Below, piece after piece: positions 1-7,177 of a DNA stretch of 8,921 nucleotides. A program made the translations under genes and the position numbers. The DNA is from Anaerolineales bacterium UBA2232 (GTDB lineage Bacteria > Chloroflexota > Anaerolineae > UBA2200): NCBI GenBank assembly GCA_002348045.1, contig DDYO01000111.1:12208-21128 (forward strand), read 5' to 3'. Numbering within the stretch: position 1 is the stretch's first letter; every line of letters begins with the position of its first letter. The notes beneath the pieces were generated by a model. It made no database searches, was not told where the DNA came from, and was given only the letters and a program-made list of their open reading frames with translations.

Positions 1-26
1 TGCGGGTTCAAATCCCGCCCTCGGCA
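1..26 (+). tRNA. tRNA, 3' end only (isotype uncertain, Leu or Thr possible)
   Basis: The T arm is intact: stem GCGGG (2-6), loop TTCAAAT (7-13) and stem CCCGC (14-18). It is followed by the 3' acceptor strand CCTCGGC (19-25) and discriminator A (26). CCA is not encoded, since the next bases are TCA. The missing 5' acceptor strand should read GCCGAGG, which occurs in bacterial leucine and some threonine tRNAs. The anticodon lies outside the window, so the isotype is not decided. A terminator follows directly. Confidence 0.85.
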
Positions 27-30
27 TCAG

Positions 31-64
31 GACTCCCATCGACATGCGAATGGGAGTCTTTTTT
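31..64 (+). terminator. Rho-independent terminator of the tRNA transcript
   Basis: A perfect 9-bp stem, GACTCCCAT (31-39) with ATGGGAGTC (50-58), encloses a 10-nt loop and is followed by six T residues (59-64). It begins five bases after the tRNA discriminator base. Read in the opposite direction it lies 26 bp beyond the MFS stop codon but has no T tract on that side, so it is a good terminator only for the + strand. Confidence 0.9.
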
Positions 65-83
65 GCGCCTGACGGGGGGCACA

Positions 84-1508
84 CTACCGGTCGGAAAGCG
101 AACGTTCCGGTTGGCGTACCTGAAGGATAACCAGCGCCGACAGCAGGAACAGGACGCCATAGATGGCAAAGATGACCAGGTATCCGAGTCCTCGCTGATA
201 GGCGTTGAAAAAGTCCGCCATGGGCCCCCCAATCCCCGTGCCAACGATACCAGCGCCAGCGCCAGCCAAGTTGGATATGCCCAGGTAACGTCCTGCTTCA
301 GCCGCCGGGACCAGTTCCGTGCCCAGTGCCCAGTTGGTGGTCATGAATGCACCGGTGGCGAGGCCGATCACGGCTCCACAGAGGTAGACGCCCGGCATAT
401 CGTGGGCAACAAACAGCAAGAAAGTGCCAGCGGCCGCGACAAAGCCGGCCGCCACAACGAGGGGCTTTCGTCCCACGCGATCGGAGATCCAGCCGCTCGG
501 TATGGCGGCAACGAGGGTGGATATTCCTACCGCCAACATGAGTTTGGCGGTGGCACCGGGCGCGTTGGGCACGCCTAGAACATCTTGGAGAAAGTACTGG
601 GCAAAGCTGGAGATGGAGCCAACCGCCGCAAGGAAGAGAAGCCGGTTGACAACCCACCAGATGAATGCCGAATCCTGGCCGGCGCTCTTGTCGCCTAGTC
701 CGATCCGTGCGCTGGCCCATACCCCCACGACGATGGCACCGGCCATGGCTAGCAATCCTGCAGCTGCCACTCCTGCCAGTTGCAGCGCTGGCCGCTCTAC
801 CAGCATCCGGCCGGTGAGGCCAACCGTTGCCCCAAAACCTGTGGTGGCTAGCGCGAATACCAGGGTGAGCATAACGATCCGCCGTATCGCGGGTCTCAGG
901 GCAGGCTGATCCTGAACGCCCACGGGCTCTTCGCGGACGGCCAGAACTGTAATGATCATGGTACCCAGGAAGACCGCAGCAATGAGCGCGATCGCGGCCT
1001 GCACATGGCCCTCGCTCACCAGTCGACCTGTGGTGAAGGCTGCCAGAATCACAGGTAAGAGCTCCATAATGGCTTTAACGGAGGATGCCCGTCCCCGCTG
1101 GTCCTGGGGCACCATGTCGGGAATAATGCCCTGCAACGCGCCGTGGGCGATGTTGGAGGAAAACTGCAGCAGCAGGGTGGCCGCCAGCAGAAGCCAGTAG
1201 CTGCGGGTCAACGCCATAACAGCTAGGAATAGCAGGTTCATCAACGTGCCGACAAGAATGAACGGGCGCCTGCGTCCCCATCGCGATGTGCTGCGATCGC
1301 TCAGCATGCCGGCCAGAGGCTGAACGAAGATGGCGACCAGAAGCCCAGCAGATCGGAGCAATCCGTACGCCGACCCCTTGGTGGCCTCGCCCACATAGCG
1401 AGCGACCAGATAGGGTAGGATGAGCGGCGTGAGGCTGTTAGAGGCCATGTTGATGCTGAGCCAGTAGATGTTGTAGGTGACGTACTGCAGGGCACCAACT
1501 CGCTTCAT
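84..1508 (-). CDS. MFS transporter, 12-TM type
   Basis: A 474-residue integral membrane protein of the major facilitator superfamily. Hydrophobic segments run along its whole length, the usual size for a 12-helix carrier. The signature loop between helices 2 and 3 is DRSTSRWGRRRP (about residues 71-82). The matching loop in the second half is SDRVGRKPL (about 342-350), which shows the two-fold MFS repeat. The stretch VPQDQRGRASS (about 133-143) resembles the conserved cytoplasmic loop of sugar/cation-symporter-like MFS members. The substrate cannot be read from sequence. The ATG at 1506-1508 is preceded by AGAGG (1515-1519, 6-nt spacing). It is the last gene of a probable operon behind the PanE-like reductase and the unknown protein, 58 bp after the latter. 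It could import or export a product related to the reductase; this is inference only. Confidence 0.9.
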   Translation of the reverse strand: MKRVGALQYVTYNIYWLSINMASNSLTPLILPYLVARYVGEATKGSAYGLLRSAGLLVAIFVQPLAGMLSDRSTSRWGRRRPFILVGTLMNLLFLAVMALTRSYWLLLAATLLLQFSSNIAHGALQGIIPDMVPQDQRGRASSVKAIMELLPVILAAFTTGRLVSEGHVQAAIALIAAVFLGTMIITVLAVREEPVGVQDQPALRPAIRRIVMLTLVFALATTGFGATVGLTGRMLVERPALQLAGVAAAGLLAMAGAIVVGVWASARIGLGDKSAGQDSAFIWWVVNRLLFLAAVGSISSFAQYFLQDVLGVPNAPGATAKLMLAVGISTLVAAIPSGWISDRVGRKPLVVAAGFVAAAGTFLLFVAHDMPGVYLCGAVIGLATGAFMTTNWALGTELVPAAEAGRYLGISNLAGAGAGIVGTGIGGPMADFFNAYQRGLGYLVIFAIYGVLFLLSALVILQVRQPERSLSDR

Positions 1509-1566
1509 GGTCTGCCTCTGGGCAACTTCGGGTGATCGAACTGATGGTCCCTGAAAGTAAGGTCGA

Positions 1567-2094
1567 CTACTCCTGATTCTCCAGCAACATCTTCGGAGGC
1601 CTCAGTTCACTGAGGACGCCAGGCAGTTCAATCACTTGGCGCCAGTTGACGATGAATCTTTCCCAATCCCGACCCGCCTCCCGCGGGCGCCACCTTTCCG
1701 CATATTGCTCGCTCTCATAGACCAGGAAGGAACCAGCCAGCGTATACCAACGCTCGAGGCGCCAGGGGGCTCCGGTCCGGCGTTCTTCGAGGAAATGAAC
1801 GGAAGGATAGCTGTCGAGCAAGTCGTCGTCCACAGCAGCCGGCCACTCGCCGGTGATGCGGTCCACGAGGAGCCCGGGCGCTCCCTCTCGACGAACCTGA
1901 ATGCTTTGGAAAGCGCTGGGGACCAGGTAGAATCGGAGCTGCTGAATGGGAGCAATTCCCTCCGGTGCGAGTTCACCTTGACGAACGGCAACGGGTTTCC
2001 AGTGTGTTTCTCCCAAGGGCGCAACCCGCCATTCTCCGTCAGGATCGATGGCCAGACGGCAGAACTCGTTTCGCAACTCCAGTTCCGACATCAC
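1567..2094 (-). CDS. Conserved-looking protein of unknown function, 175 aa
   Basis: I do not recognise the family. The product is about 175 residues, soluble, with no signal peptide or membrane segment. It is rich in Trp, Glu and Arg, and its C-terminal half contains repeated aromatic-basic patterns (WRLERWYTL, AERWRP, DWERFIVNWRQVIELP). The N-terminal half looks beta-rich. The start is either GTG (2092-2094) or the adjacent in-frame ATG (2089-2091). Both lie a suitable distance (6 or 9 nt) from the Shine-Dalgarno-like AGGGGGG (2101-2107), which sits inside the last codons of the upstream reductase gene. Only three bases separate that gene's stop from the GTG, so the two are almost certainly co-transcribed and probably translationally coupled. 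That, and an open frame across the whole stretch, is the main evidence that it is real. Confidence 0.75.
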   Translation of the reverse strand: MMSELELRNEFCRLAIDPDGEWRVAPLGETHWKPVAVRQGELAPEGIAPIQQLRFYLVPSAFQSIQVRREGAPGLLVDRITGEWPAAVDDDLLDSYPSVHFLEERRTGAPWRLERWYTLAGSFLVYESEQYAERWRPREAGRDWERFIVNWRQVIELPGVLSELRPPKMLLENQE

Positions 2095-2097
2095 CTA

Positions 2098-3144
2098 TTA
2101 CCCCCCTGTCTGTGCCTGGACCGCTGCTATGAGCCTATCCGGGTTGTTGTTGAACTCGAGGGACAAGCCCCGATCCTCAGCGATACTCATCAATACGTCG
2201 GTGATCGTTTGACTCACCGGTGTACGCAAGCCCAAGCGCTGACTGTGCCGGGCCACAGCCCCATTCAGGTAGACTACTTCTGACCGCTTCCGGCCTGCAT
2301 CCAGATCCATCTGCAACGATGGTCTCTTGTCTCCGCGGCCCGATGCAACAAGCCTTCCCAATAGAGGCCTCAACAAAAGAGCAGGCAGTGCGGACATTGC
2401 CCAGGCCAGGTGCGGTACCGGGTAGCCCGGCAGCCCCACTGGCTTGAGGTTCATAGCCCGCATGACCTGGATTGCCTCCAGGAACGCGGCCCGTTCGAGG
2501 CCAAATAAGCGCGGATCTGAAAATACCTGGCCCGGCGGCCATCCAATGATGGCTGGAATCGCGTTGCCCAGGATATTCAGGAGGAGCTTGGACCACTTGA
2601 GAGACCGGTAATCAGTGTAGGCACGGGTCCTCACTCCAGCAGCAGAAAAGATGCCAGTCAGCACAGGCACCTCCGAGTTCTCAGCCACGGGAGCAAGGCC
2701 CAATCCCCCCCGATGGGTCTCGAGGCTCAGGCATCCTGACTCCAGGATGGACACCGAGAGGGTGATCGCGCCAGAGATGAGCGTTTGGGCTGGCAGATGC
2801 TGGGCCGCCAACTCCTCGCCGCCGACGCCGTTCTGCACGATGATCACGGGCGTCGTGGGAGTTAGGCGAGCTGCGACCGCTGCGGCAGCTGCACTGGTAT
2901 CAAATGCCTTGATCGTCAGAAGGATACAGTCCCACTGCCGCTCATCGCCGAGATCCCCAATATGCTCAGCGACACAGGGGTGTGAGACTTGGAGGTCAGT
3001 GCCCTGGTGAAGGCGCAAGCCGTGGGACCGAATGGCCTCGGCCTGGGCAGCTCTGAGAATGAGGGTCACGTCATGCCCAGCGCAGGACAGTCGATGACCA
3101 AGGAAAGATCCAATGGCCCCTGCGCCAAAGACAAGAATGCGCAC
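2098..3144 (-). CDS. 2-dehydropantoate 2-reductase family protein (PanE/ApbA-like)
   Basis: A 348-residue NAD(P)H-dependent reductase of the ketopantoate reductase family, which reduces 2-dehydropantoate to pantoate for pantothenate and CoA synthesis. The N-terminal Rossmann fold starts at residue 1 with the dinucleotide-binding motif GAGAIG (7-12). NGVGGEE (105-111) is the family's conserved Asn-containing loop. In the helical C-terminal domain, KWSKLLLN (183-190) carries the expected catalytic Lys (K186, aligning with E. coli Lys176), and SEVVYLNG (288-295) carries the conserved Glu (E289). The GTG start (3142-3144) is set by a strong AAGGAG 7 nt upstream. Length is slightly above the roughly 300 residues of E. 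coli PanE, because of an insert around residues 240-275. No panB or panC is nearby, and the family includes reductases of other 2-oxo acids, so the substrate is not certain. It leads a probable operon with an unknown protein and an MFS carrier. Confidence 0.88.
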   Translation of the reverse strand: MRILVFGAGAIGSFLGHRLSCAGHDVTLILRAAQAEAIRSHGLRLHQGTDLQVSHPCVAEHIGDLGDERQWDCILLTIKAFDTSAAAAAVAARLTPTTPVIIVQNGVGGEELAAQHLPAQTLISGAITLSVSILESGCLSLETHRGGLGLAPVAENSEVPVLTGIFSAAGVRTRAYTDYRSLKWSKLLLNILGNAIPAIIGWPPGQVFSDPRLFGLERAAFLEAIQVMRAMNLKPVGLPGYPVPHLAWAMSALPALLLRPLLGRLVASGRGDKRPSLQMDLDAGRKRSEVVYLNGAVARHSQRLGLRTPVSQTITDVLMSIAEDRGLSLEFNNNPDRLIAAVQAQTGG

Positions 3145-3197
3145 GGAAGAACTCCTTCAGCGCGAGAAGATGTGGCGCCTAGCATCGGCCCGATGGC

Positions 3198-3226
3198 ATG
3201 GTACCCCAAGCCAGTGGTGGGGTCAA
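3198..3226 (-). promoter_or_regulatory. Sigma70-type promoter for the reductase operon
   Basis: On the minus strand, TTGACC (3221-3226, 5 of 6 consensus) is followed by a 17-bp spacer and TACCAT (3198-3203, 4 of 6). The predicted start near 3191 gives a leader of roughly 45 nt to the GTG start, which carries a strong Shine-Dalgarno. It is back-to-back with a candidate promoter for the divergent gene. Confidence 0.45.
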
Positions 3227-3246
3227 ACGAGTGATTTGGATCGCTT

Positions 3247-3274
3247 TTGTCCGAGCTGCAATCCGGGGTATAGT
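3247..3274 (+). promoter_or_regulatory. Candidate sigma70-type promoter for the methyltransferase-like gene
   Basis: TTGTCC (3247-3252, 4 of 6) is followed by a 16-bp spacer and TATAGT (3269-3274, 5 of 6). The predicted start near 3281 leaves about 67 nt before the ATG at 3348. Its -35 is only 20 bp from the -35 of the divergent promoter, so a regulator bound between them could affect both. Confidence 0.35.
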
Positions 3275-3335
3275 TGTAGTAGGGACCGAGGGTCTATTGG
3301 CCGTGAATCGGGTCACTGTTGCTCCTCAGCTTGGA

Positions 3336-3340
3336 AGGGG
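3336..3340 (+). promoter_or_regulatory. Ribosome binding site fixing the start at 3348
   Basis: AGGGG lies 7 nt before the ATG at 3348-3350. The frame stays open upstream to an ATG at 3198, but that codon overlaps the divergent promoter. The 50 extra residues it would add are not alignable with the methyltransferase fold, so the internal ATG is preferred. Confidence 0.6.
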
Positions 3341-3347
3341 TAGAGGG

Positions 3348-5645
3348 ATGGGCATCGAGTATTTTGTCCCCGATGGAGAACCCACGTTGTCTCGCTCCGC
3401 GGCTGCAGCTTACCTGCAAGCGTACACCGATGTTGGCGACTGGGTGGTAGATCCTTTCTGCCAGTCTGCATCCTTGGTGCTGGAGGCGCTGGAATCCGGA
3501 CGCCCGACTGTCGCCGTTAATGCTAACCCACTGGATATCCTTCGCGTGCGCATGGATCTTGTTCCTGTACCAGAACGCGAGCTGACGGCTGCTGTCACGC
3601 GCCTGGCGGACTCCCTCAAGTCGGAAACGACGCTGCGGCAGCACCTGTTGCGCCTGTACCGCACTCAATGCCCGATATGTGCCGGAGAGGCAGTGGCTGA
3701 CTACTTCATCTGGGAACGGGGCGGCGACGCGCCCCTTCAGGCAAGCTATCGCTGTCCAAGCTGCGGCGCCTCCGGGATGAGACACTGTGATCAAGGGGAT
3801 GCGGACATTGCCCATCAGGTACCTGCCCGTGGCCTGCACTACTGGCATTTGGTTGACCGGGCAGCAAAGGATTACCCTGAGGGCCGTGCTCTCGTCGAGG
3901 AGCTGCTGGATCTATACACGCCGCGCAATCTGTACGCCCTTTCAAACCTGATCCTTAAGGTTGCAGACCTGTTCTCGGACGGCATTGTTCTAGATGCGCT
4001 GCGGTGGGTCTTGTTGAACTGCCTGGAGCAAGGCAGCAAGCTTGAAACGGTGCCTGGCGAGCCCGAATCACCACCGTCTCCACGACTGCAGCCAGCCGGG
4101 CGCTTTGCCGAGTGGAATGTGTGGCAACTATTGGAGCGGTTGTCATACGAACTGGTGCAGCGTCAGGTGCCCTTCGCGGCACTGGTCAGCACGCTGGATG
4201 GCCTGGCTTCGTCGCCCGGGATGGAGGCCCATGCGTTCGTTGGCCATATGTCGGTGCGAACCCTAACGCAGACCCTGGGGGAACAGACTGTGCGGCTTGT
4301 GGTTGGGCAGCCTCCGGTCCCCGGACGGCAGCAATGGTCTCTGCCGTATCTCTGGACAGGATGCCTCTTTGGGCACCGGGAGTCAGCGCTGCTATGGCCG
4401 CTGGTCGAGAAGCGAACCTCGTTCTGGTGGTGGTATTCCCGTGCGGTGCACGCAACCCTGGAAATGTTCCGGCGGATCCTTCGACCGGACGGTCACATAG
4501 TCCTATCGGGCCTACGCAAGGACTCGGCCTTCCACGAAGCTTTGGCCCTGGCGGCGGCCGGAGCGGACCTCAAGACAGACGGGGCTTTCTTGCGGGCTCA
4601 AGGGCTTTCAGTGGCCACCAAGCCGTATTCGAGCGCCATGGGTGACTACCAGCTAATCCTGTCGCCAAGCTCGGCAGTTCGTCACTGGACCACGGGAGTG
4701 GATCAAGTCCAACAGAGGTTGACTGAAGTGGCCGTGGAAGCTGCCGAACGAGCTCTGAGAGACCGTGGTGAGCCTGCTCCCTTTGTCCGCTTGCATTGCG
4801 GCATTTGGCAAGCCTTGGCGCAGCGAGGAATCCTTCAGCGGGTCATGAATCTGTCGGACCTGCCCACGGGTCCGCTGGAGTGGGTCCGCGAGCGGATTCG
4901 CATCGCACTTCAAGGGCAGGTGGGTGCGGCTCTAGTGCAGCTCTGGGCGGATGAGAAGCGGGAGCGCTGCCTGTGGTGGCTGAGGAATCCAGATGGGGCC
5001 GCGCAGCCCTTGGCCGAGCGGGTCGAACAGGCTGTCTGTCGCGTGCTGGGTTCTGCTGATAGGCTTAGCACCACTGATGTGGTGCACAGGGTGTATCAGC
5101 AGTTTCCTGGCCAGCTAACCCCCGACGCAGCGTGGGCGGACGCCTGCTTGCAGTCCTACGGGATTCAAGATGACGGTGGGCGCTGGGCGCTCAATTCGTC
5201 CGATCATCCATCCCAGCAGTCGGTCGACCGCGCGGCGCTGATCCAAGTCCTGGTCAAGCTGGGAACAAGGTTGGGCCTGAATGTTCAGCAGGAGATCGAT
5301 GGCGCTGACGTACGCTGGATGGGCGCCGAGGGAGCCCAGTGGGCGTTCATGCTCCTTCAGTCGGTGACCCTGAGCCGACTGACCGGAGTAACGCGTTTTG
5401 AACCGGGTGCGCACAGGTACGGTGTTGTGGCGGACGCGCGCCAGGAACTGCTTCGGATGCGCCTGGCTTCATCGCCGGTGGTCTGCGACGCACTGGTTCA
5501 ACTCGGCTGGCAGCTGATGGTCCAGAGCACGGTGGAGCAATGGCTACAGCAGCCGGAGGTCACCCTCGGTGATATCGAGTACCTGGTGATACAGGACCTT
5601 CTCGATGCCTACTCTCGACCCCACTTGCCGACGCTGCAGCCCTGA
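3348..5645 (+). CDS. Degenerate DNA methyltransferase-like protein with internal zinc ribbon
   Basis: Numbering is from the preferred ATG at 3348 (765 aa); the frame is open from 3198, which would give 815 aa. The architecture recalls zinc-ribbon-containing adenine-specific DNA methylases (COG1743/DUF1156-like). The N-terminal segment ends in a motif-I-like strand, VVDPFCQSAS (33-42), where active enzymes have DPFCGSGT. It is followed by GRPTVAVNANP (51-61), where they usually have GxxVxGVDxNP. A four-cysteine ribbon follows: C108-P-I-C111 and C136-P-S-C139. At 319-324 is VGQPPV, where the catalytic (D/N/S)PP(Y/F) is expected. FRRILRPDGHIVLSG (374-388) matches the late methyltransferase strand. 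The C-terminal 300 or so residues are mainly helical, perhaps with a winged-helix-like part near 570-610. With the AdoMet loop, the motif II acid and the catalytic Asp all replaced, activity is doubtful. It may be a DNA- or protein-binding pseudoenzyme. No restriction gene is adjacent. Fold homology is fairly confident; function is unknown. Confidence 0.75.
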   Translation: MGIEYFVPDGEPTLSRSAAAAYLQAYTDVGDWVVDPFCQSASLVLEALESGRPTVAVNANPLDILRVRMDLVPVPERELTAAVTRLADSLKSETTLRQHLLRLYRTQCPICAGEAVADYFIWERGGDAPLQASYRCPSCGASGMRHCDQGDADIAHQVPARGLHYWHLVDRAAKDYPEGRALVEELLDLYTPRNLYALSNLILKVADLFSDGIVLDALRWVLLNCLEQGSKLETVPGEPESPPSPRLQPAGRFAEWNVWQLLERLSYELVQRQVPFAALVSTLDGLASSPGMEAHAFVGHMSVRTLTQTLGEQTVRLVVGQPPVPGRQQWSLPYLWTGCLFGHRESALLWPLVEKRTSFWWWYSRAVHATLEMFRRILRPDGHIVLSGLRKDSAFHEALALAAAGADLKTDGAFLRAQGLSVATKPYSSAMGDYQLILSPSSAVRHWTTGVDQVQQRLTEVAVEAAERALRDRGEPAPFVRLHCGIWQALAQRGILQRVMNLSDLPTGPLEWVRERIRIALQGQVGAALVQLWADEKRERCLWWLRNPDGAAQPLAERVEQAVCRVLGSADRLSTTDVVHRVYQQFPGQLTPDAAWADACLQSYGIQDDGGRWALNSSDHPSQQSVDRAALIQVLVKLGTRLGLNVQQEIDGADVRWMGAEGAQWAFMLLQSVTLSRLTGVTRFEPGAHRYGVVADARQELLRMRLASSPVVCDALVQLGWQLMVQSTVEQWLQQPEVTLGDIEYLVIQDLLDAYSRPHLPTLQP

Positions 5646-5683
5646 TTTGCCCTCGAGCAAGCGGTTCGGCGCGAGTGGGCAAA
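5646..5683. terminator. Hairpin between convergent genes, possible bidirectional terminator
   Basis: TTTGCCC (5646-5652) pairs with GGGCAAA (5677-5683), directly after the stop codon of the methyltransferase-like gene and 28 bp beyond the stop of the ABC ATPase. A CTCG/CGAG pair can extend the stem if two bases bulge. There is no T tract after it on either side, so this is a weak intrinsic terminator at best. Confidence 0.4.
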
Positions 5684-5711
5684 CGAGCTGTTCCATGCCC
5701 TCTTGAAGGTT

Positions 5712-6812
<1,101 letters not shown>

Positions 6813-6844
6813 TTACCCTTTCCTCCTCAACGAGGTAATCGTTG
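6813..6844 (-). promoter_or_regulatory. Hairpin with possible pseudoknot around the ABC ATPase ribosome binding site
   Basis: In the minus-strand transcript a 6-bp hairpin CAACGA/TCGTTG (6839-6844 with 6828-6833) with loop TTACC (6834-6838) abuts the AGGAGG Shine-Dalgarno (6822-6827). The loop is exactly complementary to GGTAA (6813-6817), the five bases just before the ATG. Pairing of the loop with that stretch would enclose the Shine-Dalgarno in an H-type pseudoknot. The complementarity is visible in the sequence; the fold and any regulatory role are inference, and the zero-length first loop would require opening at least one base pair. Confidence 0.3.
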
Positions 6845-7010
6845 CTGGCAGGGCACCAGCTGTGTTGGTCACTGTGGTGTGCCGACGGGGCGCAGGCTGC
6901 GATTTGTGAGCCAATGAGAACAGGACCCTTAGCGCGTGCCAAAGGTCACACGTGTCCCGCCTTCCAGCGAGCCGACAGTGCCCCGTCCATGCCCAAGTGC
7001 GCAACGTAGA
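6813..7010 (-). other. Long, possibly structured 5' leader of the ABC ATPase mRNA
   Basis: This is the gene-free stretch between the predicted transcription start (about 7010) and the ABC ATPase. An 8-bp perfect inverted repeat, GACGGGGC (6884-6891) with GCCCCGTC (6980-6987), could close a domain of about 88 nt. Inside it, GGAC (6923-6926) can pair with GTCC (6954-6957), and CGTG (6935-6938) with CACG (6949-6952). I match it to no known riboswitch class. The minus-strand reading frame across it gives a composition unlike a real protein and is not called. Confidence 0.35.
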
Positions 7011-7016
7011 TGCGCT

Positions 7017-7045
7017 ATTATACAGCGACGGTAATACACATCCAA
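7017..7045 (-). promoter_or_regulatory. Sigma70-type promoter for the ABC ATPase
   Basis: On the minus strand, a perfect TATAAT -10 (7017-7022) lies 17 bp after TTGGAT (7040-7045, 3 of 6 consensus). The predicted start near 7010 leaves a leader of about 200 nt. A short dyad, GCGCA (6999-7003) with TGCGC (7011-7015) separated by 7 bp, covers the predicted start and could be an operator. Confidence 0.55.
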
Positions 7046-7130
7046 CAGGTGATGCAAAAGCCACAGGCTCTGCATGACGCGCCAGTATGCTGCGGAGTGG
7101 TGCTGGCCGGGGAAGACCAATGACGTGAGA

Positions 7131-7177
7131 TGCCGTGACTGCGTTGGAGTTCACGCTTCTGTGGCAGTGTCACGGCA
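7131..7177 (-). terminator. GC-rich hairpin overlapping the map stop codon
   Basis: TGCCGTG (7131-7137) pairs with CACGGCA (7171-7177), and ACTGC (7138-7142) with GCAGT (7164-7168). Together they give a 12-bp stem with a two-base bulge and a 21-nt loop. The stem includes the map TGA (7170-7172). No T tract follows on the minus strand, so it may protect the mRNA 3' end or be a U-less terminator separating map from the ABC ATPase promoter. Confidence 0.4.

Noticed and set aside
31..58. Terminator for the MFS operon (same hairpin read on the minus strand)
   Set aside because: The stem is 26 bp past the MFS stop, but no T tract follows in that direction, so I assign it only to the tRNA.
63..578. 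Plus-strand 171-residue open frame beside the tRNA
   Set aside because: It begins at the end of the tRNA terminator and runs antisense to the MFS transporter. The translation is Gly/Arg/Ser-rich noise without a domain.
1636..2283. Plus-strand 215-residue open frame
   Set aside because: It is antisense to the unknown 175-residue gene and the end of the reductase gene. The minus-strand pair has a 3-bp junction and a ribosome binding site, so the minus strand is preferred.
3198..3347. N-terminal extension of the methyltransferase-like protein from the upstream ATG
   Set aside because: The ATG at 3198 has no good ribosome binding site and overlaps the divergent promoter, while the ATG at 3348 has AGGGG at ideal spacing and starts where the methyltransferase-like sequence begins.
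6813..7154. Minus-strand 113-residue reading frame upstream of the ABC ATPase
   Set aside because: Its composition looks like noise, no family is recognised, it overlaps the hairpin and promoter elements, and it stops exactly at the ABC ATPase start only because the TAA there belongs to the leader.
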